A DNA stretch of 64,000 bases, from positions 16,769,641-16,833,640 of the forward strand of contig NC_052670.1 of assembly GCF_016802725.1 (NCBI RefSeq), written 5' to 3'. The notes beneath the pieces are model-generated. The model did no database searches, was not told the DNA's origin, and saw only the letters and a program-made list of their open reading frames with translations. Positions 12,661-27,600 of this stretch are shown piece by piece. The position numbers and the translations under genes are program-made. Position 1 is the stretch's first letter. Each line of letters starts with the position of its first letter. The stretch comes from Solenopsis invicta. Taxonomy: Eukaryota > Arthropoda > Insecta > Hymenoptera > Formicidae.

Positions 12661-15600
12661 TTTTCTTTAACAAAAAGAGCTTTTTTGCACTTTAAACTAA
12701 TCCTCTTAAATATAAGTTATCAAGATAATATAAAGAGGTGTGGAATTACCTTAATTTGGAAAATGGATAAGCCATTCATCCATGCAACAAATCTTGACAG
12801 AGTCGTCTTTCCAGCACCAGAAACACCGATAAGCAACAAGTGTCCCTGAGGCTGTCGAAAAATTCTATCAATCCGTAGTACATGTTCAAGAACTTCATCA
12901 AAGAGCACCAATGGCACATCAAGTTCTTCCTCATAGAATACTTTCAACCTCGCTCGAACGTAATCTCTTAGTTCCTCTCTGTTCACCGGCACATAGTCTT
13001 TCGATAACCAATTACTATACAGAATTGGTCTGGCTAACGCCTTTTCTCTGTCAACCGACATAAAGTGTTTCAAAGCTACTACGTCAATGTTTTTGTTCGT
13101 CCAAGCTCTTTCGGATTCTTCCACTAATCTGTCTTGGAACAGACGAAGAGCCTCATGAGCCCATAAACGCACCAAGCCTTCTACCGAGAGATTATCAAGC
13201 GGTCTAATAGCCTCGCAAATGCCGCGCACCCAACGTGTCATTTCGCGCGGAGAGTACACATAGTGTGGCTGCATATCCTGAGTAAATCTCTCCTGAGAAG
13301 CAAGATAGAACTCTACCATTGCGTTCGTCAAGGATTCCGCGTAGCCTCTCAGATTAGGTGTCAATCTGTAATTTTGTAAGAAAAATTCTCTTGTATTAAT
13401 TGATATTTAAGAAAGTATTTGCCTAAAAAAATTACCTAAAAAAAAAATAAGATAAAAATTCATAGATTTTATTCATAGAAGAGAAATAAAATTCTAACTT
13501 TGGGTATTTTTGTTTGTTTTTGTTATACTTTATCACATTAATTGTAAATTTGGATATCTTAATAACTAATACGATAAAAGTCATAAATTTTTTTTTCATA
13601 TATATATTTTTCAAACTGGTTTCCATGATAATTCAAAAACTAATTACCTGATTAGTTTTCAATTTTTCAATTTTACTTAACACAAGTCTTCATAGTTTAT
13701 ACCAAAATTATGCTATCTTAAATATTTTTCGCACATAATTCGAAAGAATTAGAAATCGTATGTAAAATTACACAAGAAACATTATTTTCAGCACTAATTG
13801 TAAGATTTTACTATGACCGTATACTATCTCGATTTAAATTAAATATTTCCATTATTTTTTACAATCACCTAAAGTTTAAAAAAGTAGTCAAAAAATCAAA
13901 ACTTTTATTTAACTATCATCATTCTTATTTATATCAAAACTAGTATCAAAAAATTTATTTTATTCTGGTAGAGATTGTAAAGAGACATGTTTCCTGGGAT
14001 GCATTTGGATTCCTTCCAGAGTATCCTTCATTTTATCTTTGCCTGACATTTAGTATACAATAAAGATAAAATGACGCTTGGAGGATACTCGGGAGGGAAT
14101 TCGAACGTACTCCTGATTACAAAAATTCTTAATTTTTATTTCAGAAATCTAGGGACAACGAAAATATAGCGGTCACAACGTTGAATCTTATCAATTTTAT
14201 AACTTTTTGCTTATTGGTAATTAAAATGTTTAAATTTACAATTAATATGATAAAAGTATAACAAAACAAACAAAAATTCCTGAAGTTGCAAATTTGTTTC
14301 TTTTATAAAAAAAATCCCTAAAAATCTGTTTTTCCAATTCTTCGAAGCAAATACTTCCTTAACTCTTTCAGAGAGATGTCTGATGGGATAATATACGTCT
14401 CAGTGTTTAAAAAAAAAAATTATATCTTTGATAAACCTTAAGTTATTCAGTTCAACTAGGACTTATATTAAAAAATTCTTTAAACTTTAACTAAAAAATA
14501 TTGTTATAAATACTATAACTATAAAAAATTATTTACCGAATAAGGTAAGACAAAACTAATCACAGGCAAAACAATCTACAGAATTAAAATCTAGAAAAGG
14601 CTAATCAATGCCCATAGCAGAATCTCAGTGTTCAATAATACTTTTTGTGTGATTTTATAGAGAAGGTGATATTACCTTGCATTTTGTACACAATAGCTTT
14701 GTTAATAATTAATGTTTTAAATTGAAAACTCAACATTTATATTCGTCAATATGGTTGATGTTTTACATGAGATTGTGATTGGGAAGATTATAAACAAAAA
14801 AATATAAATGGTAATTTACTTCAGCAGTTCACATATCATATTTCAATAAATAAAATTTTTACCTGAGCATGGCACGTGTAAATGTGCCATAAATCTGCTT
14901 AAGGGAGGTTTCTCCAGGGTAATCTACGTAAATAACGGGTACGTGTCGCAGGAATCTGTGACTGAGAGGTTTTCTGCCTGGATCTGTAGGTGGATTACAG
15001 GCACCTACAAACTGAATTCTCTCCAAAGTGACCCATGCCTGATCACTGGTTCTGTAAAAACCTTTGTGTTCTACCAATTGTCTCAAGAAAGAGATTACAC
15101 GTTGCGTCCCATAATTATCCATGTCAGGTAAATTGATTTCGTCGCAGAACAGAACCAGCCACTTGCCCAATTGCACCGGAGAGAGTATGACGCCGTTAGG
15201 CATTTTACGATACTCGCAGTAATGATCAAACGTTTTGAGTAACAATTCGGGTGTTGTCGCAGAAGAAAAGTTAAGTCCGACAACTTCCATGTCTGGAAGC
15301 GCTCGTAAAGCAGAAAAGAGTGTCATGGTTTTACCAGATCCAGGTGGCCCACAGAGCACTTAACACACAAAAACAATTATATTTTTAAATGCATAAATAA
15401 TTGCTGCATACCAATTCATTGTCAGTACTAAAAATTTATACGTTACACACACTATAGAGTTTTAGCACTGACAGTAAATACCGGAACAAAGCCAACATAG
15501 CAATAATGCATACTCTTTACATCTCATACAATAAAACATCACTTTCGGAGACTAAAAATTCAACTTTTACAATGCTTGAGCGATTTATTCTAATAAGAAT

Positions 15601-18600
15601 AAAAATTTTTATAAGCAAAATTGGTTAAAAAAATAATTTTCCAGTTAGTGGAAATGGTTTTTACAGTCTCAGACTTTATCTGATAGAATAAACTGATAAA
15701 AACTATAAAAATTATTAATATGTAACTAAAATATATAAAAATAACTTTATGCAAAAAAAATTTTTGCTTTAATTGATAATTAATACTATGCTACGGTTGA
15801 AAAAAAATAATATCAACTAATAATAATAAAATCTTATAATAATTGAGTATTTTATTCAAAATAATACATAAAATACATTTTTTAAATCAAAACTTTGCAG
15901 ATACAAATTTTACTAAATTTTATATTAATTTTCACATGAATTATGTCTCTTATTAGAATGTCAAAAACTCAAACATTGTATATTTTTGTTATAAGTAATC
16001 GCTTACCTAGAGGCTTATGTTCAGCCAGCCAAGTGTACAATAAACTCTCGTGTCTAACAGTATCTAAAGTCGGCACGACAATATCCGGACTTGCTACCTT
16101 ATGAGTCTCCACTTCGATCTGAGGAACTTTATTGCTCCAAGGTAACCATTCTCCATGTATGTTCACCTCAAAGTCTATAATAGGTATATTATTTTGAGAA
16201 GGTAAAGGTACAGTTGTAATAGACCTAATAAAATCTCCCAAGTCGGATCTAACTTTTAATTTAGCGTCTCCCGCAAAGCTCCACAGGAGCGCATAAACCA
16301 AGCACTTGGGCATGTAACGTTCCAATTGCTCGCTCGGTAGAGGAAAGTCTACGTGAGAGTGATTGTATTGTAGCACATTGCGCACGGCTTGATTTAGCAT
16401 GGAAAATAGAGAACTGAGAGCTCGTAAGCGTGTGAAGTCCATTATGTGTTCCTGTTTCATGGCATACTCCAAGCACCTCACTACTAAACCATCAGGAGCG
16501 AAGTAACTCTGCAAAATGCTAGCAACCTCTCTTTGCACCGTTAACGCGGGTGATATAGTGTCCTCCTTCTCTGCGACTTTCTTGCCGAGATTATCCTCCT
16601 CGCCGTCCTCCAACGGAATATTTCGAAGTCGTAGCATGTAATTTTCGAATATCATCTCTGTCGACAGTACATCCTCCGAAAACCAAACCATACCGCATCG
16701 CGACACGGTAGCCAAAGTAGCGTACTTAAGATCTTGTACCTCAAACATAACTCTTACGTTCGGTGGTAAGCTCAGACGTTCGCCATTGGGCAGAGTGAGA
16801 AGCTTGTTGTCGTCCAGTACCGAGTTCAGATTCTCAACCCATTCCGGATCGACATCTCCGTCAAATATGATCCATTGTCGTTTGTTAATTTCACCTCTGA
16901 CATTATCAATTATTTTCCTCAATATATGCGTGAACAGACCATCCGTCCATTCGCGCGTATTTGGATCTAATACGCCATACAACGTTTCCTTGCTGATCGC
17001 CTTGGGATCGATCACATGAGCGACGCCTTCCACGCCTTCGAATCGCTCCAGTGCTTTAAGTAGTACTTTCCAGGCTGTTGTTTTCCCAGATCCACTCGGG
17101 CCGACCATCATTAATCCGTGATTTAAGTTACAAATTTGGTATAATTGAAGTACCTAAATCAATAATACAATCTTTATCTTATGTTTATAAGAATGCGAAA
17201 AATTGAGAAATAATTCATGAGATGTCGGTGTAACGTGATTATATTTAAATTCATCTCACCTTCTCTACCCACGTTTCACCAACCAAACCCTTAGTATGCA
17301 TAAACAATAAAACAATGAAAATTAAGCATATTAATATATGTATATGCATATAAAAAATATATTTAATCCTTAAGTGGGTCTGAGAGACCCCATATGAAAT
17401 TTTGAACGCTTGCTACGTGAAGACAGAATGAGATAGGAGGTCTGGACCAAGACGTAAAAAAAGTTTGAAATCTCCTTTTTCAATTGATATAGTTGATCAA
17501 CTTTTTTGGTCAACTAGAATTCGAACGGCATGGCAGCAAAGTTTTGTTAGGGTCAATGCGACCCATATAGTGTGTAAGTAAAACTTTTTTTGTGAGTATT
17601 TTACATAAAAAAAACTGGACAAAATACGTTCAAACAGGTCGATTTGCAGATGTTACTTGCATATACTCTGTCTAAAGTTGGAATACTATAAAATGTTGTA
17701 GAAAAAAGAGTTTTTCCGAAATATATCATGAAACACATCAATTTTCAATTTTAGACACGATTTAACAAAAAATTCTTCATATTCGCCTTGTTACATAAGT
17801 ACATTTTTTAATAGAAATGACAATAATATAATTTTTTTTTGAAAGTATGAATCTTTAGCTTTAAAACGCCGTACTGTAAAGTTCTTTAAAGTTTTTTATT
17901 ACAAAGATATGATTTTTTTTTTAAGTGGATTTTTAGATGCCCAAAAATACCTCATATTCTCCATGTTACATAACTATACTTTTTAAAAGAAATGACTTTG
18001 CCAAATTTTATTTTGAAAGTGTGACTCTTTAGCTTTAAAACGCCGTATTTGAAAGTCCTTAAACGTTTGTTGTTGCGAAGATATGATTTTTTGAAGGAAA
18101 AGTGGATTTTTGACCAATTTCTCATTTTTGCTTAATGGTTTTGCTTTTATAACTTCACAATAAATTATTTGTCGGCAATGCCGATTATGCAGTCACACTC
18201 CTGAAATTTTGAACTTTTGTTTAAAAAAAAAATCGTAGAAAAATATTGATTGTAATCAAAATTATAGCTTCTCAAAGTTGAAAGTCTCCCAGAACCAAAA
18301 ATGTGTTTCCATATTTTACAGAACCGGTGTGTTTAAGGGTTAAAAAATAGTTATTTTTTGAATATAGTTAGTATCTTGATTAGTGTTGTTAATAGTGCAC
18401 AAAAAGATAATTAGAATTATAATGAGAATTAAGTATCCTCTAATATTAGTAGTAAGTATCTTTTCTTATTGAAAAAATGCACCTTTTCTTGCCAAGCACC
18501 TCCTTGTTCATCTCCTTCGCCGCATACTAAGTATTCCTCAGTACAAACTTTCCTGATTTGATCTTTCAATCCTGGAATAAAATGTATACATTCACATAAA

Positions 18601-21600
18601 AATTTACGTAATCATTTACCTCTAAAGACACACATTATTACAATAATAATTTACCTTTCATTTCCGCACGGGTGTAATTCACGTTGGGAAACACATCGCT
18701 GAGTAAACTGAATAGTAGTGGAATATCTTCGGCAACTAATTTGGGAACCATCGTTTCGCAAACAGATTGAATAAGTATTTCTTGCTCAGGCAGATTCTCA
18801 GCGATCGAGGCTTCGTCGATGTTAACTTCACCGCGGCTCTGCATGCCTTCTTTAATTTTTTGAATACGATCGCGTTTCACGTTTCCAGCAGAAATCAGCA
18901 CGGATTTAAGTGCGCGTAGTCCAAAATCGTAATGAGATTGATTAGAAAGCTGTTCATCACAAAGCCTACGAGAAGTTATAATATAAAAAATGGTTTTTGT
19001 TGCATAAAATGTCAGAAGTATCAGGATTGAGAAATACCTCGTTACTTGTAACAAAATTTGTTCAATAATTGTAAATTCAATTCATTTCCTTTCTTTCTAT
19101 AACTAATAGCGAATTCGGTTGGACCCATTAGTGCACAGTAAAGCTGTTGTGACAAATCGTCGTAAAGATGTGTCCTTTATACCAATATATAAACAAATTA
19201 AACCGCAAAATCCTCAACATATTTTAGTGCTGTTTGACAAAATGTGCTTTTTATCACTTGAGATTTTTGCATTTTATTTTTACATTTACAATTAGTTTAG
19301 ATCAGTGTACAACAGCTTTAATGTGCACCAGTGCACATTAGTGGAGTCCAATTAAATTCGCTATTAATTCTTTTTGTAACAACTAATTTTTATAGTTACT
19401 TTATATATTCTAAATTTTATTAGAAGTGCAAACGAAAATTCGAAATGTACATATATGTACAAATGATGGGCAATCAAATAAACTAAAAAAAAAATTGACT
19501 TTTTTAATAGTTATAATTCCTTGTGTTCAAGATGTTAGAAATCGGTCCGAGATTTCAGATAGAAAGGACTGAGCAATCGGACTTCAATAACTGATTAATG
19601 CAATTAGCCAATTCTTTTCTGTCCAAGTTCTTAGACCGACTTCTAGTATTATAAACACAAGGCATAAGAAAAAGATAAAATTTAATTAGCCAACAAATTA
19701 AAATATGAATGGATGTGTGTGTGTGTTGTGTGTTGTGTGTGTGCGTGTGCGTGTGTGTGTGTGTGTGTGTAAGTTACAATGTAAATCATAAAGTCTGCTT
19801 CTTGATTATGTTAAACAAAAAAATTTTATTCTATTCTACTATTCTAGTTCAATTTAAGAGTTGCGTTTCAAGATTGAAAGTAATAACGTGTAGAAAAATT
19901 AGAAAATGTTTAGAAAAACTAGAATACGTATATAAAATCACATAAGAAATTATTTGAAAACTATAATATAACCAATCTTAGTCTTTTCTCGATTTTAATT
20001 ATTTTGTATACATCACGCAGTTTTATCTCAGTTATTGTAACTAAGAATTTCTTCAAATATAAAATAACTTTCTCAATTCTGCGAAATACTTGTATGTATT
20101 TGAATACGTACTTAAAGAACGGCACAATTTTACACGCCAATTTTTCCGCTGATCGAAAACCTTGACTGAAAAGCATCACTTCGGCAATCAGTTGCCGATC
20201 AGGTGTCGTCATAGCAAGCGACCTGAAAAGCTTCTTCAGATTATCAGGTAGATTGGAACGTCCGGCGTATCCAGGATTCATGGTGATGAATATAGCCATG
20301 TCGGTAGAGACTTTAACTTGTTTTCCAACCAATTCGACACACAGGGTTCCTTCCTTTTTGCCTTCCATCTGACTTTTGAGCGCTTCCTGAATCGTTTGCA
20401 CTTGTTGAGAAACGGCAGACAACATCCGTTCTTCCAAACGATTAAATTCGTCGAAGCAACCCCACGCACCCACTTGACAGAGACCAACAAATATACGACC
20501 CATAGCCTATAAGAAATAACAATAATATAAAACATAAAACATACACTTTACTTTATTGTTTACTGTTAACTATATTGGCGAGATACAAATGTACCCCACC
20601 GCCCACAATTACGCAAATATTTCTCGTGTGGCACATTTATTATTTGAATATTAAAAAAAAATATCCTAAAGTTAACATTGTTAAAAATTAGAAGAAAATC
20701 TTTATTTTGTCATTTCTGAAAAGTATTTTAATTCGTAAAAAAAAATCTGAAAAATTTTTTGAAAAAATTATAAAATTTATACAAAAATTTTGAAAAATTA
20801 TATGAAGAATTCTGAGAAAAATTTTCACCGGAGATTAAGCCTATTTTATTATTTACCTGAAAATCAAATGTCTCGTCGCAATTAAATACTAGTACAAATC
20901 TTCCGAGCTGATGGCCTAATGCTTTCACAGATTCAGTCTTTCCTGTACCAGCTGGTCCAAATGGCGAACCACCAAGTCGAGCTTCTAACGCTTGCGTCAT
21001 TGTTAAGTAGCATCTATCGGTTAATGGTGTCTGTACCAGTCGGTCTTGTACTCCTAAATACTCGAATCCATAAAAGAACTTAGCGTTCGCCATATGTATC
21101 GTGAGCTGTTGAAGTTCCTCCGTTTGCCTAGGATCAAAGTAGAATCTCATTTCGCACAGCCATTCAAAAGCCTTTGGATTCGAAACCCTGTTAGCGATCA
21201 GTCGTCTGGTAACGGTGCGTTTGTGTACAAATTCGTTGATCAAATGTTCTAACTTCTTTCTTCTTAAAGGTGGTTGTTCTTGAAGAACAGAGTCAGCCAA
21301 GACGTTCAATGTACTCTCCACTTGGATCAGAACTCTTTCCAACGAGTTTTTGCTCGGATCTGCTTGCGCTTCATGAAGAGCCGCTTCTACGTCTTCCGAC
21401 CATAAGATCTGTGCAGCTAGAACTATTATCTGGGCTTGATAATTATCACACCACGACATAAATGCTTGCGGATTTATATTTCCATCCTTAAACTGTTTAA
21501 TATCTTGCACCGCTTTTGCAAGGCTCGAAGCAAGCGTTACGCGCATTTCTTTCTCTACAAGTGACAACCACTCATTGATCTTAGGGTGATCGACTGTAGA

Positions 21601-24600
21601 TACTGGATTCTGGAATATAACTTCTTCACCCTCGCGTGAAGCGACACCGGTGATAATCGTATTATCCTCATTTAATAGAATAGCGGCTACGCCAGCAAAC
21701 ATCTTCTTAAAATGCTTCTGCAATCTTGCAACATTTTTGCTGTTGCCAATAATCTCTAACAAGTCTTCATCTCCAACAAAGTAAAATCGCGGGAAAGAAG
21801 TTCGTTCTCTTTCCAAGTATTCTCCCAGTGCCTTTTGTATCTTGCCAAGAAGATCGGCAAGACGTTCAAGTGCTCTTTGAACGCCAGGAATGTTCAGAAC
21901 GTCTGTAACCATAGGAGATTTGGAGACTTTCTTCATCAGTCCCAAAAACTCAGAACTAATACTTTGGAAGCGGGACGTTTCCACTGGTAATAATGTCTTG
22001 ATATCTGCGCTACCGGAAAAAATGCCCTCAAGATAAACCCATCGTCGCTGTACATCTATCCATACGTCGAATAGAGCATTAATCCTATTTAATTTCTCTT
22101 CCCATGTCAAAGCTTCTTCCTCAAATACTTTGTAATATGGCGATAACTTCATAGCTGCTACTGAATTAATGTGTTCTTTCACCTTATTGAACAAATCATC
22201 CCAACCGCGTATCAGTCTACATTTGTTTTGGTAATTTATCAAATCCAATTCATATGTTTGCCACGACTCGCGTACTTGTTTCAAGAATTCCTCGAGCGCC
22301 ATTTCACCCTGTGCTACGAGGATAATATCTTTAACTATACTCTCATTCTTCTGAAGATTTACGTCCCAGACTTGACCAAGGGTAAGCTCGCTTAACACCC
22401 AGTTTACTCTGAGCTGCTTTGTTAATTGTTTCCAATGCCTCTCTTTAAGCGCGTCGGATTTCAGCTCTACGATTAACATATTCACTTTTGTATAACTCTG
22501 TAGCATCTTCTTTACATACTCATACGACGAATATTGTCTTAATCTCGCTGGAAGTTCTTTCAATTGCGCCATCATCGTATCTAATTGCTGGCGCAACTTT
22601 CGCGGTTGTACAGAAAGCCAAGGTTTCTCGCGCGTTTCGTCAATCTGCGCCCATATTCTTGATAGTTCTGACCAAACTCCTCTCAAATCCTGTAGTTCCT
22701 CAAATACTACCTGCATTCTATCCTCGCTAGTCGATATTCCGCCTGGTTCTTGCAATTCCAACGCCTCTTTGGCCTTGGCTACATTATCCCTCTCTTCTTT
22801 GAGCCTAGCAAATTTACTCTCGAATAACTGTAATTGTTGTAAAGCATCGTCCGGTCGTAAATGGCCTTCCACCGGTTTGCCCCTTTCCCAGTCACTAAGA
22901 AAATCAGTGGTTCTCGTTTCAACAGCCTTATCTTCAGCGACTATTTTCATTTGCAGGGATGCGACTTGAGTTTGAATGCTAGTATCCTTGCGTTTGATTA
23001 TTTCATTAAATGCACCCCATTCTCCCTCTATATTATCAACATGCAACCACGAAGATGGAAATTGGAATCTCTGACGTTCAAGTATTCTTTGACCCTCGCG
23101 ATATATGTCTACTTGTTTCTCCCATGCTTTCATCTTGCGTTTCAAGGATTGCACATATGTTATGAAACCAACTGCATCGGATGTGCTAGCTGCCTCGATA
23201 GACTGCTGTTCTAGATCGCTTCTAGATTTCGATACTTGAGAATGAAAGCTTGCCATCTCATTACCCAAAAGCGTTCCAAATTTGCCCAAAGTTTCTTTAT
23301 GCCACGAATCGTATTTTAAAGATACTTTACTCTGCACCTTTGCAAAGTCTATAATCACAGGTCCAAATTCACGTCGCGTGTCAGATGTATCAAACGTGGT
23401 TCTTGTCTTCTTTATATCATTGAGGCACTTCATCCATAAGTTAATATTTTCGCCCAATTTGCCATAAAGATTACCCGGCTGCAGATCCCAAAGAGCCTGA
23501 TAGCGTAGCCACTGATCAACGTAATCCGCAACATCCTTCATCTTGAATTCGACTGCTTCATATGCCGCTTCCAATGGTTGCTTTCCAGTAGGTAGTTTTG
23601 TAAGTAAATTTCTGTATGTGCCTGATTCGGGTTTATCTAGCCCAACTTGATATCTCGAACTTTGTAGACGAACCTGCGAGGTAACAATTGCTTGCCATGC
23701 AAACAACTGTTGCATTATCTGGAATCTCGCGTCTTCAATACTAGGATACAAATACATAGTCTGATTGGTGATTCGGACTTCATGGATCTGATTTTGAATT
23801 TTAGGATCGCCGCCAGGTTTATGCGTCGGTTGTGCAGGAGCATCCGTATCCATACTCAGATCAACTTCCTTCTTATGACCGGTCAGAGCATCGGTCCACG
23901 CTTTTATTCCAGCTTCCAATCTGGCAGCCAAATTTTTTTCTACTTCTTCATCGAGTCTCGCTACCCAAATATGTAAGTTGGAATAATTCTTCAAAGATAA
24001 TTCATCTACTGATTTCTGTATCTTGGATAATATATCGGCGAATGTGTTTGCAGAGTAAGGACATGTTTCCAGAGAACGAACATCAACGTCCAATTGTTCT
24101 TCCACAACCAAAAGATCTTCTACTCTTTCTTGGAATGATACAACAGCATCCGATAAACGCTGTACGTATTGATCGAGTTTGTAGCTTTCCCAAACTAGTG
24201 CAATACCCTATATAAAGACAATCAATACAGTTATATTATAAGATTAGAAATGCATAGTATTTATATAGAAAGCAAATATAGATATACGAATATAGAATAA
24301 CGAATATACTAAAAATTTTATATCCTTTATAAAACGTTGGCTTACCTCAGAGATCAATGTTAAGACATCTTTACGCATACCAGCGACCAAGGGTATAATA
24401 CTAGCTTTGTCCTCAATCTAAGAAAATATTTTTAATTAATTTTTTTTAATTTGCAATGTAAGTAATAAACACAATTATGCAACGTAAATTACAAGTTATC
24501 ATTCAATACCAAACTTAGAAGTATGCATACTTAAAAATTTAATAGATAAGATTATCATATAATATATTTATGATGTTGATATCAAATAGACTCAATGTAT

Positions 24601-27600
24601 TATATCGCTCCCAAGCAACTCCCGGACATGCGGATAGCCTCATTTGTTAAAATCTTTAATTAGAATTATAATTGAAGGATTTTCTACAAAAAAAAACCAA
24701 ACAAGTTTATAAAATTAAATTAATAGAAAACAAAAAACTTCTTATCTTTAAACTATTCATTGTATAAATATGGTATTTTTTCTCCAAACATGATAGGTAT
24801 TGTATAAGAATAAAATTGTAGGTCTCGATTAATATTTTGAGGACCCATTTAAAAGAAAAAAATAAACTTCTGGACTTGTTTGGTTTTTATGGGAATTTTA
24901 TTATTTATTATTTATTTATCCCATAATATTTTACATTAACCTTCTTTATAACATTAATAATGTTCAAAATAAAAAAGAAAATATTATTTTGAGTATAAAA
25001 CAATATTTTTTTCTAATTTACAAAATTTTACAAATTTTTTTAACAAAAATATGTATATTTTTTATATAAATAATTATTTTTTTCGGATACAATAGGTATA
25101 AAAATAAAATTTTAAGCTTTGATTAATATTTTAATATTAAAAAACCCTGGATTAATTTTTGCAGAAATTTTACTATTTATATTCATATTTCCTGTTTGTT
25201 ATTTGATTTTTGCTAAAAGAAAATTTATCATAATGATAGAAAACGATTTAGCGCCATAACAGATTGCTTTAAAAATAAACTTGTTTGGTTTTTGTGAGAA
25301 ATCCTTCAATTGTAAATTTATAATTGTATTTTTTCAGTATCCGCTTTCATGAATTAGTTTAAAAATGTTTATTTATATATTTATTTTTTCTTATTATCTT
25401 TTAGAATATACAAAATTAAAAATTTAGAATTTACAAATTTTATAATTTATATTTTCGTGGCTTTCGACCTCCCGCACATCCGTACAAGCCTACATATATT
25501 AGAAAATAATTGATGTAACATTCGTTAAATAAATAAATCAGTATGAATTAAAAATGAATGAAAAATAAATATGATATGTTGTCTTGCATTACAGATTTAT
25601 CTACGATAGCTAAGCAGGCACACAATAATGCATTTGCATATATATATAAATATAGGCAAGATGCATAATTCCTGGAAGCGTCAAATATGACTACCTTTAG
25701 TGCGGGACAATGGGGACTCCGATTGGTAAGCTAAAAATATTGGAGATCCAAGAAATTAGAGATATCGATTATTCTAACATTTACTCTTCAACATCTGACA
25801 CTATTACCCTATCGTAATCTATCATATGTTTAGACTTTAAAGCTTTAAGTTGCCTATATCATTATAATATTTCATAAAGTGCGAAAATACCCAGAAAAAA
25901 TGAAATCTATCAGTTGCTAGTAATTAGTCAACTTCCAGATAACGGATCTTAAAACTATTATTATCAATCGTCTTACCTTCTCTAATGTTCTCTCATAAGT
26001 TCTGATGCTTTCAATGAGACTGATGGCAAAGGGATATAATTGATTAGCCTGATGAGCCTTATTCACGATAGGCAGAGGCACGCGAAATCCGAGATTCCTC
26101 AAATTCCTCACTTCTTTAGACAGCGTAATAATCTCGGGGAGGAAATTTACTTTCAGTTTTAATACATTGCCGCGCCCTGTTCTTGAACGCACGCTCTCAA
26201 TCGTAAAGATACGCCCGGTTACACCAAGATTTCGCGCTTGCACCTTGCGCGCCCAATCATCGAAGATCTCTTGCGTAGATAGTTTCATACGAAAGCTATC
26301 TCCGTCGGCTTTCAATTTTTGCCCTTCAATATGACTTTCCCATCCTTTACCTAAACATACGCATATAATAATAAGCTAAAAAAATATTTTCTATAATTCA
26401 AAGACTATGAAAGATTACCTAAGACATCTTCAACACGTTTCAAATACATTGTCAATTGATAATCGATTTGTTTGACCCATATTATCGATCCAGCTACAGG
26501 TGGTAAATCTCTCACCATGCTCATTCTACAGCATTTACTTTGCGCATATTGAACCTACGAAGAATTTTTCACAATCACTAAAATGCATTTATTTACTTAT
26601 GCAAATACATCTATTATAGTTAATGATGTATACGTACAATCCCTGCAAAGTAAATTAAAATTGTGGAATTGTGTTGACATTTATACTTGAAATAAACTAT
26701 ATACGTATAAAAGTTGTGGTAATATATTTTTATTTAAAAACATATTTTTCTTCTTTATTTTATTTGATATTAAAAATAAATTTTGAATAACAAATTAGAT
26801 TTTTGTTATTATTTTTTAATTATATCTCCAATAAAGTACATTTTATTTCTTATTGAAATGATTTTTGATTCAGGTAGAAAATCGTCCCACAAATTTTTTG
26901 CATTAATTTTAATTTTAAATATAGAACAATTTGCAATTTTTTTATTATTTTGAAAATGTGTAATACATCTTTACAAAGCGTTACTGTTCAAGTTTTAGCA
27001 TGTTTCAGATTTTCTCGCATTTCACAAAAAATATAAAAAAAACCTTTAAAAAATTTTGACAATATTTATGTAATTAACATAACATTATAATATTTTTTAC
27101 TTTTTTCTTTTTTTTCGTAAACTCTTTAACTTTAAAATTAAAAAACATCTAATCAAAACTAAATAAAAAAAAATTTTTTTAAAGTTTCATATCATTGCGA
27201 AAAATCATATTAATTTTTAAAAAAAAAGGATTTTAATGTTTAGGAGGTTTACCTAAAAATTTGTTAATTTTTTATATTTTCTCAAACTATAGCAAAATAA
27301 AAAAGATTGATAATAAAACAATTTTCTATTTTATTATATGTAATTTAAAAACAAAACATCATAGAGACAAAAAAATAGAAACTAAAAAATACAATCAAAG
27401 CTTTACCTTCCCTCTTTAAAATTTTAAAAGATTTTCTGTGATTTTTTTATTGAGATACTTAATTTTTACAATTAGTGAAATGCAAAAAAATTTTAAGCGT
27501 ACTGAAACTTTTAAATGGTAGTGTAAGATATAAGGGTATTTTCTACTTTCTGCCTTCTCTCATTAATTTTTTAATAATAAGTTTTTAGGAATTCTTTTTT

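Noticed and set aside
19709..19945. 78-codon frame starting MDVCVCCVLCVCV
   Set aside because: Produced by the GT microsatellite.
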